From Mesorhizobium sangaii (GTDB taxonomy: Bacteria; Pseudomonadota; Alphaproteobacteria; Rhizobiales; Rhizobiaceae): a stretch of 64,000 nucleotides of DNA. The DNA is taken from positions 558,001-622,000 of the forward strand of contig NZ_JACHEF010000002.1 in NCBI RefSeq assembly GCF_014207355.1, read 5' to 3'. The number at the start of each line of letters is the position of its first letter. Within the stretch, counting starts at the first letter, position 1. The notes under the pieces are model-generated. The model made no database searches. It was given only the letters and a program-made list of their open reading frames with translations, and was not told where the DNA came from. Shown here piece after piece: positions 27,031-35,175 of the stretch. The translations under genes and the position numbers were made by a program.

Positions 27031-27570
27031 TCACCGCCCAGGCCTCACCAAAGTCCAGATCCACCCAACAAAAGTCAGCACCAGGAACGGATAGCCCGCG
27101 GCGGGCAGCGGCGACGAGGTCGGCAGCAAGGGCGCGCCCCACAGGATCATGCCCACCGAGGCGACAAACAGCACGGCGGCCACGACAGCGGTCAGCCGCA
27201 TCCAGATCGCAAAAGTATTCGGCGCGCTGACCATGACAAGTCCGGCCGCCCAAAGCGAGATGCCGCCGGCATAGGAGGGAACGCTGGCCTGCAGGCCCGC
27301 CGCGTTGCCGGCCAGCAGCAGGCTCTCGCCCGCGAGGAAGGTCAGGAACCCGGCCGCGACGCAGTCATTGCCCAGCCGCTGATACTTCATCGTCAGCAGC
27401 GCCGTGGCCACCACGAGTGCCACGCCGTCGATCGCCCACAGCGTTTCACGCAGCGCGTCGCTGCCGACGAAGGTGCCGGCGAGGCCAAGAGCGCCACCGA
27501 TGGCCAATCCAATCGCGGCGACGGTGTCCGGAAGGCTGCAACGCATTTGTGATCTCCCCAAATCAGCCAC
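27031..27570 (-). CDS. Six-helix membrane protein of unknown function
   Basis: The 179-residue product has about six hydrophobic segments (for example TVAAIGLAIGGALGLAGTFVG, WAIDGVALVVATALLTMKY, LTAVVAAVLFVASVGMILWG and a C-terminal YPFLVLTFVGWIWTLV) and few polar residues. It has no recognised family motif; similar proteins are annotated as hypothetical in Mesorhizobium. It is GC-rich like the core genome, so the AT-rich island starts only after it, near 27700. Confidence 0.75.
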   Translation of the reverse strand: MADLGRSQMRCSLPDTVAAIGLAIGGALGLAGTFVGSDALRETLWAIDGVALVVATALLTMKYQRLGNDCVAAGFLTFLAGESLLLAGNAAGLQASVPSYAGGISLWAAGLVMVSAPNTFAIWMRLTAVVAAVLFVASVGMILWGAPLLPTSSPLPAAGYPFLVLTFVGWIWTLVRPGR

Positions 27571-27703
27571 AAGAATACGTCAGGGGCGGGGCGTTCTCAA
27601 AGGGGGGCCGCGCGAAGCGGAGCAGAGTGTAGAGAGGTCGCCAGCGGCGGGAAAATGGCCGACCATGCCGGTACCGCTCCGGTGCTACGCAAGCACTATC
27701 CTC
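27571..27703. other. GC-rich left flank of the RT island
   Basis: No gene is seen. The sequence is GC-rich up to about 27700 and turns AT-rich at the end of the nuclease-like gene. A 5-bp hairpin GTGCT/AGCAC lies at 27683-27697. No tRNA, direct repeat or integrase that would mark an insertion is evident. Confidence 0.4.
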
Positions 27704-28408
27704 TTAATGGGATATTTCCCCGCTAGAGATAGCATACGAAAGCTTTTGGAAAAACTCGGGCGTATCGGATCCGGAAGCGCTATATATGAGCTCATCGACG
27801 TCGGTCTTAAACTCTATCCCGAGCAAAGGATTAACAATCTTAATAGCTTCGTACGAGCCTCCATTTTCAAAGTACCGCAGGGCAGCATAAACAATCACCT
27901 GTCGTAAGTCATGGCTACGAAATTTCCTATCGACGTACTTCATCTCTACTAAAGTATTAGAGAACTCAAAATCGCCTTTGCAGCTTCCAATAATTCCGTG
28001 ACCTCGATATTTTGGGATAACAACCCCGTTGATAGATACGCCCTGCGCCAAGAAATAGTTACGCAGCCATCCGGACAAGCTATCCACTTCGTCGGCTTCG
28101 GCTTGATCCAATTCATCGCTATCAGTACCGAAGTCAGCGACATTGGATCTTAAAAACTCTAGAGCGCATTTAACTGCCCGTGGCCTCAAAACTGTCACGT
28201 GCTCAGTTGGCTGTCGAACTGACTCAAAAAAAAGAAAATAGCCGGCTTCGCTGATCAAATCCCGCCTTGAGGGGCTAGCCTTCGAAAAGACCGGCTCACT
28301 TATGCGGACGTAACCTAGATTCATCGATCGCGTCACGGCCTCCAAATTCGGAAGCGTGCTTCGCCAGAAATTCGAAAACTGCGACGCAAACAACCTTTCG
28401 CTTATCAT
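27704..28408 (-). CDS. PD-(D/E)XK nuclease-like protein partnered with reverse transcriptase
   Basis: The 234-residue product starts at an ATG overlapping the RT stop (ATGA), so both are made from one transcript. Residues ~138-180 contain a pattern typical of RecB-like PD-(D/E)XK nucleases: GII-GSCKGDFEF with Asp146, then LVEMK with Glu155 and Lys157 (D-x8-E-x-K), then DLRQVIVYAALRYF giving the Q-x3-Y motif (Gln170, Tyr174). The N-terminal 130 residues match nothing I know. It is AT-rich compared with flanking genes. Role as the effector of an RT-based defence system is inference. Confidence 0.75.
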   Translation of the reverse strand: MISERLFASQFSNFWRSTLPNLEAVTRSMNLGYVRISEPVFSKASPSRRDLISEAGYFLFFESVRQPTEHVTVLRPRAVKCALEFLRSNVADFGTDSDELDQAEADEVDSLSGWLRNYFLAQGVSINGVVIPKYRGHGIIGSCKGDFEFSNTLVEMKYVDRKFRSHDLRQVIVYAALRYFENGGSYEAIKIVNPLLGIEFKTDVDELIYSASGSDTPEFFQKLSYAISSGEISH

Positions 28409-29982
28409 ACGGCTAGCGGCACGTTCGGTTTCTCAGATCTCCAATCCCGGACGATCATTTCAAAGGCGTCGAACCTACTTTTCATATGGTCGCGCCAGTG
28501 TGAGCCTTCGTCAACCATCGAGTACGAGGCCAGTATGAGCGCCCTCCGCTGCCAGCCCGAGATCGCTGCGAAATTTGCCTTGAACATAGACAACCAAGCA
28601 AAATTTCCCCAATTCGCAAAAATCATAATTATGTCACGACGCACCAACTCAGATGGTTCCCGATCAAAGCAGCGATGCAGATAGTTTCGATTAGAAATAC
28701 TGTTGGATTTTCCTATGATACGATTCGCATAAGCCACATGCATATCTAGTGCCATTACCTCATGGCCGCTGTCGTAAAGATCAACAAGGCGGGCACAAAC
28801 CTCTGCCTTTTCCTTTGCGCCGAGCTCGTCTATCACTTGATATATGGTTTGAAAAACGGTCGGCGCGATAGGGTAGAGGGCATCCATATTGTCGAGCATC
28901 GACAGCATGGCGCCGTATTTAGCATTGGCACTCACTAATTTGAGTGCTTCAACTATCTTCCGAGTGGTTGGTATGTGAACCCGAGTTTGAGACAATTGCT
29001 CGTTCAGAAGCGCAACAACGTCTATTCCTTGAAGTTCGTCTTTGAGCTCTTCATATTGCTCTGCCGCATTAGGTGTATAAGGATCGAATCTGAGAGTCAG
29101 AGACATCAGTCGCTGAGTTGGCGATCGCGTGTCATTGTCGTCGCCCTTTATCTGAGATAGAACATTTTTAAACTCAGAGGTAGTCAGTATTCTAGTTTTT
29201 GATTTCTGAAGGGATAGCCCCTCATTGTCTAGTGCCTTATATATTTTAACGATAACTTCGTGAGCTTCCTTCTTGCTGCTACAGAATACATGATAGTCGT
29301 CAGCGTAGCGAAAAAATTTAATGTCCGAGCTAAAGAGATATTGATCCGAATTGTTTAACGCAAGCTCGGACAGAATACGTGCGGCCGGGCCGCCAATCGG
29401 GAGTCCAGCCGACCTCGTGCCCGTGAGGTGGCTCATATACTCCAGAATAATCTTCCGAATAGGCGGTTGAGAGCCAATTATGCGCAGCGAATTATCAAGT
29501 TTATGGTGACTTGCACGCGAATAGCAGTCAGCTATGTCGCAGGTAACAACATATTGGTGCTTTTCGCATTCGGCGACTGAGTTCGAAATGAAATCTCTCC
29601 AAGACACAGCTCGGCTAAAAAGCTCGCCAGATAGATAGCTGGTTTCGTTCAGTCGGTAGGAGAATACACGATCCGTCCCAAGCCGAGATGCCTCGATGGC
29701 TTCTGCTATCGATAGGACACAACCTAGTAGAAATGCATTCCAAATCGGGTCTAGCTGCGACGCCCACCTAAAACCGGAATGATGGACGGCGACTAGAGAT
29801 CGAATGTCATCTGGTGGATTCTGAACAAAGAAATTGTCAAATTCTGCATAGATGTCTACAAGAAGTTTGACAACGTCCGCTTTTTTATCCTGAATTATTC
29901 TGTTTTCGATTGGAAATGGAAATATATCCGTGTCGCCGTATCGGTATATATTATCTATAGCGGCTTCGAAAAATTTCTTCAT
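28405..29982 (-). CDS. Reverse transcriptase of an Abi/UG-like (defence) type
   Basis: About 525 residues from ATG 29982 (a TTG at 29997 would add five). RT motifs are complete: motif A YVVTCDIADCYSRASHHKL with the first catalytic Asp (~154), motif B SAGLPIGGPAARILSELAL (~197-214), motif C FFRYADDYHVF with Asp-Asp (~233-234) and motif D EGLSLQKSKTRIL. There is no group II intron maturase or endonuclease domain. After ~residue 300 a ~230-residue mostly helical region follows, ending in VRRDIIMIFANWGNFAWL and RRALILASYSMVDEG, which I take for helical repeats. The gene is AT-rich (about 35-45 percent GC in the lines I counted) and coupled to a nuclease-like gene. It may be a DRT-type antiphage enzyme. 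Confidence 0.9.
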   Translation of the reverse strand: MKKFFEAAIDNIYRYGDTDIFPFPIENRIIQDKKADVVKLLVDIYAEFDNFFVQNPPDDIRSLVAVHHSGFRWASQLDPIWNAFLLGCVLSIAEAIEASRLGTDRVFSYRLNETSYLSGELFSRAVSWRDFISNSVAECEKHQYVVTCDIADCYSRASHHKLDNSLRIIGSQPPIRKIILEYMSHLTGTRSAGLPIGGPAARILSELALNNSDQYLFSSDIKFFRYADDYHVFCSSKKEAHEVIVKIYKALDNEGLSLQKSKTRILTTSEFKNVLSQIKGDDNDTRSPTQRLMSLTLRFDPYTPNAAEQYEELKDELQGIDVVALLNEQLSQTRVHIPTTRKIVEALKLVSANAKYGAMLSMLDNMDALYPIAPTVFQTIYQVIDELGAKEKAEVCARLVDLYDSGHEVMALDMHVAYANRIIGKSNSISNRNYLHRCFDREPSELVRRDIIMIFANWGNFAWLSMFKANFAAISGWQRRALILASYSMVDEGSHWRDHMKSRFDAFEMIVRDWRSEKPNVPLAV

Positions 29983-29997
29983 AAATCCGTCGATCAA

Positions 29998-30073
29998 AGG
30001 AGGCGCCCGAAGGGCTGGAGGATGATCGACTGATCTCAGTTGCGCAAGCTCAGGTAAAGCGAATTCTTTTTAC
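29998..30073 (-). other. Short lepA-RT spacer, right edge of the island
   Basis: About 75 bp separate the lepA stop from the RT start. It holds a small GCCC-GAA-GGGC hairpin at 30005-30015 with no T run. No clear ribosome binding site or promoter is seen, so RT expression may depend on read-through from lepA. It is too short for a retron-type ncRNA unless that overlaps the RT gene. Confidence 0.4.
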
Positions 30074-31879
30074 TTAGTCCCCCATCTTCAAGGCCTGGAT
30101 AAACGCCTCCTGAGGGATATCCACCTTGCCGAACTGGCGCATCCGCTTCTTGCCTTCTTTCTGCTTGTCCAGCAGCTTGCGTTTGCGCGAGACGTCGCCG
30201 CCGTAGCATTTGGCGGTCACGTCCTTGCGCAGCGCCGAGATGGTTTCGCGGGCGATGACCTTGCCGCCTATTGCCGCCTGGATCGGGATCTTGAACAGGT
30301 GGTGCGGGATCAGCTCCTTGAGCTTCTCGCACATCTGCCTGCCGCGCTTTTCCGCCGCCGTGCGGTGCACCAGCATCGACAGCGCGTCGACCGGCTCCTC
30401 ATTGACCAGGATCGACATCTTGACGAGGTCGCCTTCCTTGTAGTCGGTGAGGTGATAGTCGAACGAGGCATAGCCCTTGGAGATCGACTTCAGCCGGTCG
30501 TAGAAATCGAAGACGACTTCGTTGAGCGGCAGATCGTAGGTCAGCATGGCGCGCTTGCCGACATAGGAGAGGTCGGCCTGGATGCCGCGCCGGTCCTGGC
30601 AGAGTTTCAGGATGCCGCCGAGATAATCGTCGGGGGTCAGGATGGTGGCGCGGATCCATGGCTCCTCGATCGCCGAGATCTTGACCACGTCGGGCATGTC
30701 GGCCGGGTTGTGCAGCTCCTTCATCGAGCCGTCGGTGAGCAGCAACCGGTAGACGACGCTCGGCGCGGTGGCGATCAGGTCGAGATTGAACTCGCGTTCC
30801 AGCCGCTCCTGGATGATTTCCAGATGCAACAGGCCAAGGAAGCCGCAGCGATAGCCGAAGCCGAGCGCCGCACTGGTTTCCATTTCGTAGGAGAAAGAAG
30901 CGTCGTTGAGGCGCAGTTTGCCGACCGCGGCGCGCAGATCCTCGAAATCGGCGGCGTCGACCGGGAACAGGCCGCAGAACACCACCGGCTGCGCCGGCTT
31001 GAAGCCGGGCAGCGCCTTGGCGGTTGGGCGCTTGTCTTCGGTGATGGTGTCGCCGACGCGGGTGTCGGCCACTTCCTTGATCGAGCCGGTGAAGAAGCCG
31101 AACTCGCCGGGGCCGAGCTCGTCGACATTGATGCGGGCAGGCGTGAACACGCCGGTGCGCTCGACCAGGTATTTGGCGCCGGTGCCCATCATGCGGATGG
31201 TCTGGCCCTTCTTCAGCACGCCGTCGATGATGCGCACCAGCACGATGACGCCGAGATAGGCGTCGTACCAGCTGTCGACCAGCATCGCCTTCAACGGGGC
31301 CGTAGCGTCGCCCTCGCGCGGCGGTGGCAATTGGTGGACGATCGCCTCCAGCACGTCGGGAATGCCAAGCCCGGTCTTGGCCGAGATCAGCACCGCGTTG
31401 GAGGCGTCGATGCCGATCACCTCCTCGACCTGCTCGCGGATGCGCTCGGGCTCGGCGGCCGGCAGGTCGACCTTGTTCAGCACCACGACGATCTCGTGGT
31501 TGTTGTCGATCGCCTGGTAGACATTGGCCAGCGTCTGCGCCTCGACGCCCTGCGAGGCGTCGACCACCAGCAGCGAGCCCTCGCAGGCGGCGAGCGAGCG
31601 CGATACTTCATAGGCGAAGTCGACATGGCCGGGCGTGTCGATCAGGTTGAGGATATAGTCCTCGCCATTGTTGGCGTGGTACTTCAGCCGCACGGTCTGC
31701 GCCTTGATGGTGATGCCGCGCTCGCGCTCGATGTCCATCGAGTCCAGCACCTGTTCCTTCATGTCGCGCAGCTCCAGCCCGCCGGTCAGCTGGATCAGCC
31801 GGTCGGCAAGCGTGGATTTGCCATGGTCGATATGGGCGACGATGGAGAAATTTCGGATGTGGTCGAGGGGCGTGCTCAT
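30074..31879 (-). CDS. lepA: Elongation factor 4 (LepA)
   Basis: The 601-residue GTPase has all G motifs: AHIDHGKST near residue 16, the switch I/II segments [12 protein letters not shown] and [17 protein letters not shown] and LISAKTG. The LepA-specific C-terminal domain ends with [23 protein letters not shown]4 acts on ribosomes, promoting back-translocation and helping under stress. Length and sequence are normal, so the neighbouring island did not disrupt it; the island starts 76 bp after its stop. Confidence 0.98.
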   Translation of the reverse strand: MSTPLDHIRNFSIVAHIDHGKSTLADRLIQLTGGLELRDMKEQVLDSMDIERERGITIKAQTVRLKYHANNGEDYILNLIDTPGHVDFAYEVSRSLAACEGSLLVVDASQGVEAQTLANVYQAIDNNHEIVVVLNKVDLPAAEPERIREQVEEVIGIDASNAVLISAKTGLGIPDVLEAIVHQLPPPREGDATAPLKAMLVDSWYDAYLGVIVLVRIIDGVLKKGQTIRMMGTGAKYLVERTGVFTPARINVDELGPGEFGFFTGSIKEVADTRVGDTITEDKRPTAKALPGFKPAQPVVFCGLFPVDAADFEDLRAAVGKLRLNDASFSYEMETSAALGFGYRCGFLGLLHLEIIQERLEREFNLDLIATAPSVVYRLLLTDGSMKELHNPADMPDVVKISAIEEPWIRATILTPDDYLGGILKLCQDRRGIQADLSYVGKRAMLTYDLPLNEVVFDFYDRLKSISKGYASFDYHLTDYKEGDLVKMSILVNEEPVDALSMLVHRTAAEKRGRQMCEKLKELIPHHLFKIPIQAAIGGKVIARETISALRKDVTAKCYGGDVSRKRKLLDKQKEGKKRMRQFGKVDIPQEAFIQALKMGD

Positions 31880-32017
31880 GGCGGCGCTTTAGCAGGGGCT
31901 TGTTGCTGCGGCAAGCGCTGTACCGCTGCGGGGGCAAGGTGGGGCGGCTGCCGGGGCAATCGCTTCAGACCTACGACAGTTCGAACTTGCGGCGGAAACC
32001 GGCAATTGTCGAAAGTC

Positions 32018-32199
32018 GGCGCCGCCCCTCATTGCCCTGCCGGGCATTTCTCCCCGTATAGTGACGGGGAGAAGGGGCTGACCGCAACGACGGTGCTCGT
32101 CTTGCAACGCTGGTGATTGGCGAAATCGGCGATGAGAGCGCCCCTCTCCCCGTCACTATACGGGGAGAGGATGCCGGCAGGCAGGTGAGGGGCGGCGCC
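32018..32199. repeat. Intergenic element family A, full copy
   Basis: Inverted ends GGCGCCGCCCCTCA / TGAGGGGCGGCGCC and two internal ACTATA-containing hairpins. It takes up most of the 480-bp gap between lepA and the TadG-like gene; the rest (32200-32358) is AT-richer and should contain the TadG-like promoter. Confidence 0.85.
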
Positions 32200-32358
32200 G
32201 ACGTCTGGAGAAGGGTGGTTACCGCTACAAGCGCGCGAACTTGTCGGCTTTATCGGGGGATGTCGCGGAAAGTCGATAAATTTTAACCAAGTGCGTTAGA
32301 GCAATATTCGTGACTGCCATGTTAGCCCGTGGAGATATTCGTTTGTAAGGATCACGGC

Positions 32359-33399
32359 ATGCGGGGGTTAGCAGGCAGGTTTGTCAGGTCGAGGAGCGGC
32401 TCGTTCACGCCGATCCTCATCTTCGCCATGATGCCGATTATTGCCGCCATCGGCTTCTCGGTCGACTACACCTCGGCGGTCCAGACCAGGTCGGACATGC
32501 AGTCGGCGCTCGATGCCGGCATCCTGTCGATCACCACGATGGACACGAGCTCGACGCTGGCGCAGCGCCAGGTGGTGTTGCAGGATTCCTTCGCCGCCAA
32601 TGGTGCCCCGACGGGGGCCACGGCGACGCTGAACAGCTTCGTGGTTGACGCCGGCGGCACCGCCACCGCGCAGGCCACGGCAAATTACTCCATGCCGACT
32701 GTTTTCATGCAGATCGCCAGGATCAACACCGTGCCGGTCGCCGTCGCCTCGGCGGTTAGCAAGAAGCCGGCGTTGGTAACGTCCACTTTCAAGGTCACCG
32801 GGGTGTCAGGCTACTGGAACAAGACGATGACGCTCTACGGCACGCAATTCGGCGCCACGGTGGCCAAGCCGCTGATGACGATCGATTACGTCTACGGCGG
32901 CGGCACAGATCCCAAAGGTTACGGCACCACCACCGTCAGCACCATCAACAATTTAGGCGTCTCCACGGTGGTCCAGACGCAGGTCTGCAAGGTCGGCAAA
33001 AAACCCCCCAGCGGGGTGACGCTCAACACCGACCAGTATGGCACGAAATATTACTGTGTCGACACGATGATTCCAGCCAACAGCGCCGGCGCGGCGATCG
33101 ACGTCAGCCTGATGGGCGGCCTCAATCTGCAAATGTACGTGCAACAGGGCAACCCGCAAAACCTCAGTACGAACGACGCGACCACCTCCAACCGGCTTTA
33201 CATCGACGGCACCGAGGTGCCCAACGGCACGATTGTCGACATCTTCTCCGCCGTGCCCTGCGGCCAGCCCAGCACCCAGGCCTGGGAGGATGGCGGCAAC
33301 CCGGTGCCGGCGCCGGTCTCCAACGCCGACTTCTCCTACTCCGTCACCGGCAAGTGCGACTTCAACAAGCGGCCCTCCAACACGGTGCTGACGCAGTAG
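32359..33399 (+). CDS. TadE/TadG-type pilus assembly-like protein
   Basis: From ATG 32359 (AAGGATC ribosome binding site) the ~346-residue product begins with the TadG/Flp-pilus type N-terminus: RSRSGSFTPILIFAMMPIIAAIGFSVDYT, a membrane helix preceded by Gly and followed by DYTSAVQTRSDMQSALDAG. The long C-terminal part is Thr/Ser/Gly-rich with four cysteines and would be periplasmic. TadG-like proteins are minor components of tight-adherence pili. No other tad gene is in the window, so it is an isolated member. Confidence 0.8.
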   Translation: MRGLAGRFVRSRSGSFTPILIFAMMPIIAAIGFSVDYTSAVQTRSDMQSALDAGILSITTMDTSSTLAQRQVVLQDSFAANGAPTGATATLNSFVVDAGGTATAQATANYSMPTVFMQIARINTVPVAVASAVSKKPALVTSTFKVTGVSGYWNKTMTLYGTQFGATVAKPLMTIDYVYGGGTDPKGYGTTTVSTINNLGVSTVVQTQVCKVGKKPPSGVTLNTDQYGTKYYCVDTMIPANSAGAAIDVSLMGGLNLQMYVQQGNPQNLSTNDATTSNRLYIDGTEVPNGTIVDIFSAVPCGQPSTQAWEDGGNPVPAPVSNADFSYSVTGKCDFNKRPSNTVLTQ

Positions 33400-33426
33400 G
33401 CGGGGCTCTTCCCGAGAGTGCGGCGC

Positions 33427-33594
33427 CAGGCCCCCTCTCCGCCTCGCTCCGCGAGGCACCTCTCCCCCACGTCCGTGGGGACTAGGACCGCTAATCTCGA
33501 AAGCCGGTCTCGCAGAATCCGGGTTCCTCTCCCCCGCGTCGCGGGGGAGAGGTGTCGCGGCGAAGCCGTGACGGAGAGGGGGGCCTCTCAAGCA
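33427..33594. repeat. Intergenic element family C-like, two-armed
   Basis: Arms GCCCCCTCTCCG(CC) and GGAGAGGGGGGCC are inverted, with inner CTCTCCCCCGCG/CGGGGGAGAGG hairpins. It lies immediately after the TadG-like gene. Confidence 0.7.
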
Positions 33595-33614
33595 AACATA
33601 CCTTGGCGGTAAGG

Positions 33615-33776
33615 GCGCCCTCTTCCCTTCTCCCCTTGTGGGAGAAGGTGTCGCCGCAGGCGACGGATGAGGGGTGTTCCAGAAAGCACCAACGCCTCAT
33701 TCCGTCCAACACCCCTCATCCTTCTCGGCGCTGCGCGCCGATCCACCTTCTCCTACAGGGGGAGAAGGGAAGGCGC
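33615..33776. repeat. Intergenic element family C, full copy
   Basis: Ends GCGCCCTCTTCCCTTCTCCCC and GGGGGAGAAGGGAAGGCGC are inverted; centre carries GGATGAGGGGTGTTCCAG and its complement. Together with the preceding element it fills the 485-bp gap before the DUF1223 gene. Confidence 0.75.
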
Positions 33777-33884
33777 TAACGACAACGATCACAAACCGGT
33801 GAGCGCTGTAACAAAGCCTGGGCCGGCGGCGAAATGGGGACATGAGCGGCGCATCGGGGCGCCGTCACCCACGGAGCCAGCCGA

Positions 33885-34583
33885 ATGTCGCGTTCCTGCA
33901 AGTCACTCGTCGTGTCCAGCCTGAGCGCGCTTGCGCTCGCCACCTCGCTCGGTGCGGCGCAAGCCCAGCCGCTCACCGTGGTCGAGCTGTTTACCAGCCA
34001 GGGCTGCTCGTCCTGCCCGCCGGCCAATGCCAATCTGATCAAGGTCAAGGACCAGCCCGATGTGCTGGCGCTGTCCTTCAACGTCACCTACTGGGACTAT
34101 CTCGGCTGGAAGGACACGTTCGGCCGCCAGGAATTCACCCAGCGCCAGGTCACCTACGAGCCGCCGCTCGGTCATGACGGCCCGTTCACCCCGCAAGTGG
34201 TGGTCAATGGCCGTGCCGATGTCGTCGGCGCAGCGCCCGGCGAAATCCAGCAGCTGATCTCGACCGCGGTCCACGCCAGCGGCCCGTCGCTGTCGCTCGA
34301 CAATGGCAAGGTCAGCATCGGCGCCGGCGCGGCGCCGGGCGGCCGGGCCGATGTCTGGCTTGTGCGCTATGCCAAGGGCGTCGTCGAGGTGCCGGTGGCG
34401 CGCGGCGAAAACACCGGCCGCACCTTGCCGCACGCCAATGTCGTGCATTCGCTGGTGAAGCTCGGCAGCTGGACCGGCGGCGCAACCGCACTCGATGTGC
34501 CGGCCGCCTCCGGCGGGCTCAGCACCGCGGTGCTCGTCCAGTCGCCGGGTGGCGGGCCGATCCTGGCCGCCGCGACCAACTGA
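33885..34583 (+). CDS. DUF1223 family secreted thioredoxin-like protein
   Basis: The 232-residue protein has a signal peptide (SLSALALATSLGAAQAQ) and starts its mature part with VVELFTSQGCSSCPPANANL, a CxxC motif in a thioredoxin-like fold. The motif YWDYLGWKDTFG and YTPQ/FTPQVVVNG follow, as in DUF1223 members. The CxxC suggests a periplasmic redox or metal-binding role; no biochemical function is established to my knowledge. Confidence 0.9.
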   Translation: MSRSCKSLVVSSLSALALATSLGAAQAQPLTVVELFTSQGCSSCPPANANLIKVKDQPDVLALSFNVTYWDYLGWKDTFGRQEFTQRQVTYEPPLGHDGPFTPQVVVNGRADVVGAAPGEIQQLISTAVHASGPSLSLDNGKVSIGAGAAPGGRADVWLVRYAKGVVEVPVARGENTGRTLPHANVVHSLVKLGSWTGGATALDVPAASGGLSTAVLVQSPGGGPILAAATN

Positions 34584-34712
34584 AATTCCCTGCGCATGAC
34601 CCCGGCAAGGGTCATGCTCGGACAACGACCCGCGCAACGCCGCAGCAGCGGCGCCGCGACAACCCGGCCACCGAAGACGTGCGCCATCATCCCCAACTGC
34701 AAGGAGACCATC

Positions 34713-35030
34713 ATGACGACTCTTTCCCGGATAACGCTGCCGGCGCTCGCTCTCGCACTGTGCTCGACGGCGCTGTTTGCCGGCGGCATCGCCCGCGCCG
34801 ACGACGCGACCAACGCCATGAAGCCCGCCGTCAACGCCATGAAGCCGGCGACCGACGCGATGAAACCGGCCGACGCCATGGCGCCCGACGCGATGAGCAC
34901 GAACGCCATGAAGCCTGCGGACAACGCTATGAAGCCAGCCGCCGATGCCATGAAGCCGGCAGCCGATGCGATGAAGCCGGCAACGGACGCGATGAAGCCG
35001 GCGGCGGATGCCATGGCCCCGGCTAACTAG
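34713..35030 (+). CDS. Secreted MKPA-repeat protein (MXKDX-like pentapeptide family)
   Basis: ATG 34713 follows AAGGAGA. A signal peptide (LPALALALCSTALFAGGIARA) is followed by a mature part made almost entirely of imperfect 7-residue units, NAMKPAV / DAMKPAT / DAMKPAA, with eight MKPA copies and two MAP variants. The pattern resembles the pentapeptide MXKDX repeat proteins of other proteobacteria. The regular Met and Lys spacing could form an amphipathic helix or bind metal, but the function is unknown. Confidence 0.75.
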   Translation: MTTLSRITLPALALALCSTALFAGGIARADDATNAMKPAVNAMKPATDAMKPADAMAPDAMSTNAMKPADNAMKPAADAMKPAADAMKPATDAMKPAADAMAPAN

Positions 35031-35049
35031 GGTCGACGATGTTTCCGGC

Positions 35050-35073
35050 TCCGGTCCTGATATCAGGACCGGA
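35050..35073. terminator. Perfect palindrome after the MKPA-repeat gene
   Basis: A 24-bp perfect palindrome centred on GATATC, 20 bp after the stop. It would form a strong hairpin but has no T run, so a terminator role is uncertain. Confidence 0.35.
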
Positions 35074-35175
35074 TTCGGACGCACGTGAAAGTGAGGCTTC
35101 GGCCGCAACTCACCCGTCGCATGATCCCCTCTTATCCAATAGACTCCACATGATGGACGTCACAGGAGCTCAGCC

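Noticed and set aside
27704..30073. Retron or group II intron
   Set aside because: No maturase, endonuclease or intron RNA features, and the 75-bp upstream spacer is too short for a standard msr-msd; nuclease partner also differs from common retron effectors.
30299..32116. 605-residue plus-strand open frame across lepA
   Set aside because: Antisense shadow of lepA, which is fully conserved on the minus strand.
34800..35030. CRISPR-like array
   Set aside because: Short regular repeats are codons of MKPA heptads in a signal-peptide protein; no spacers.
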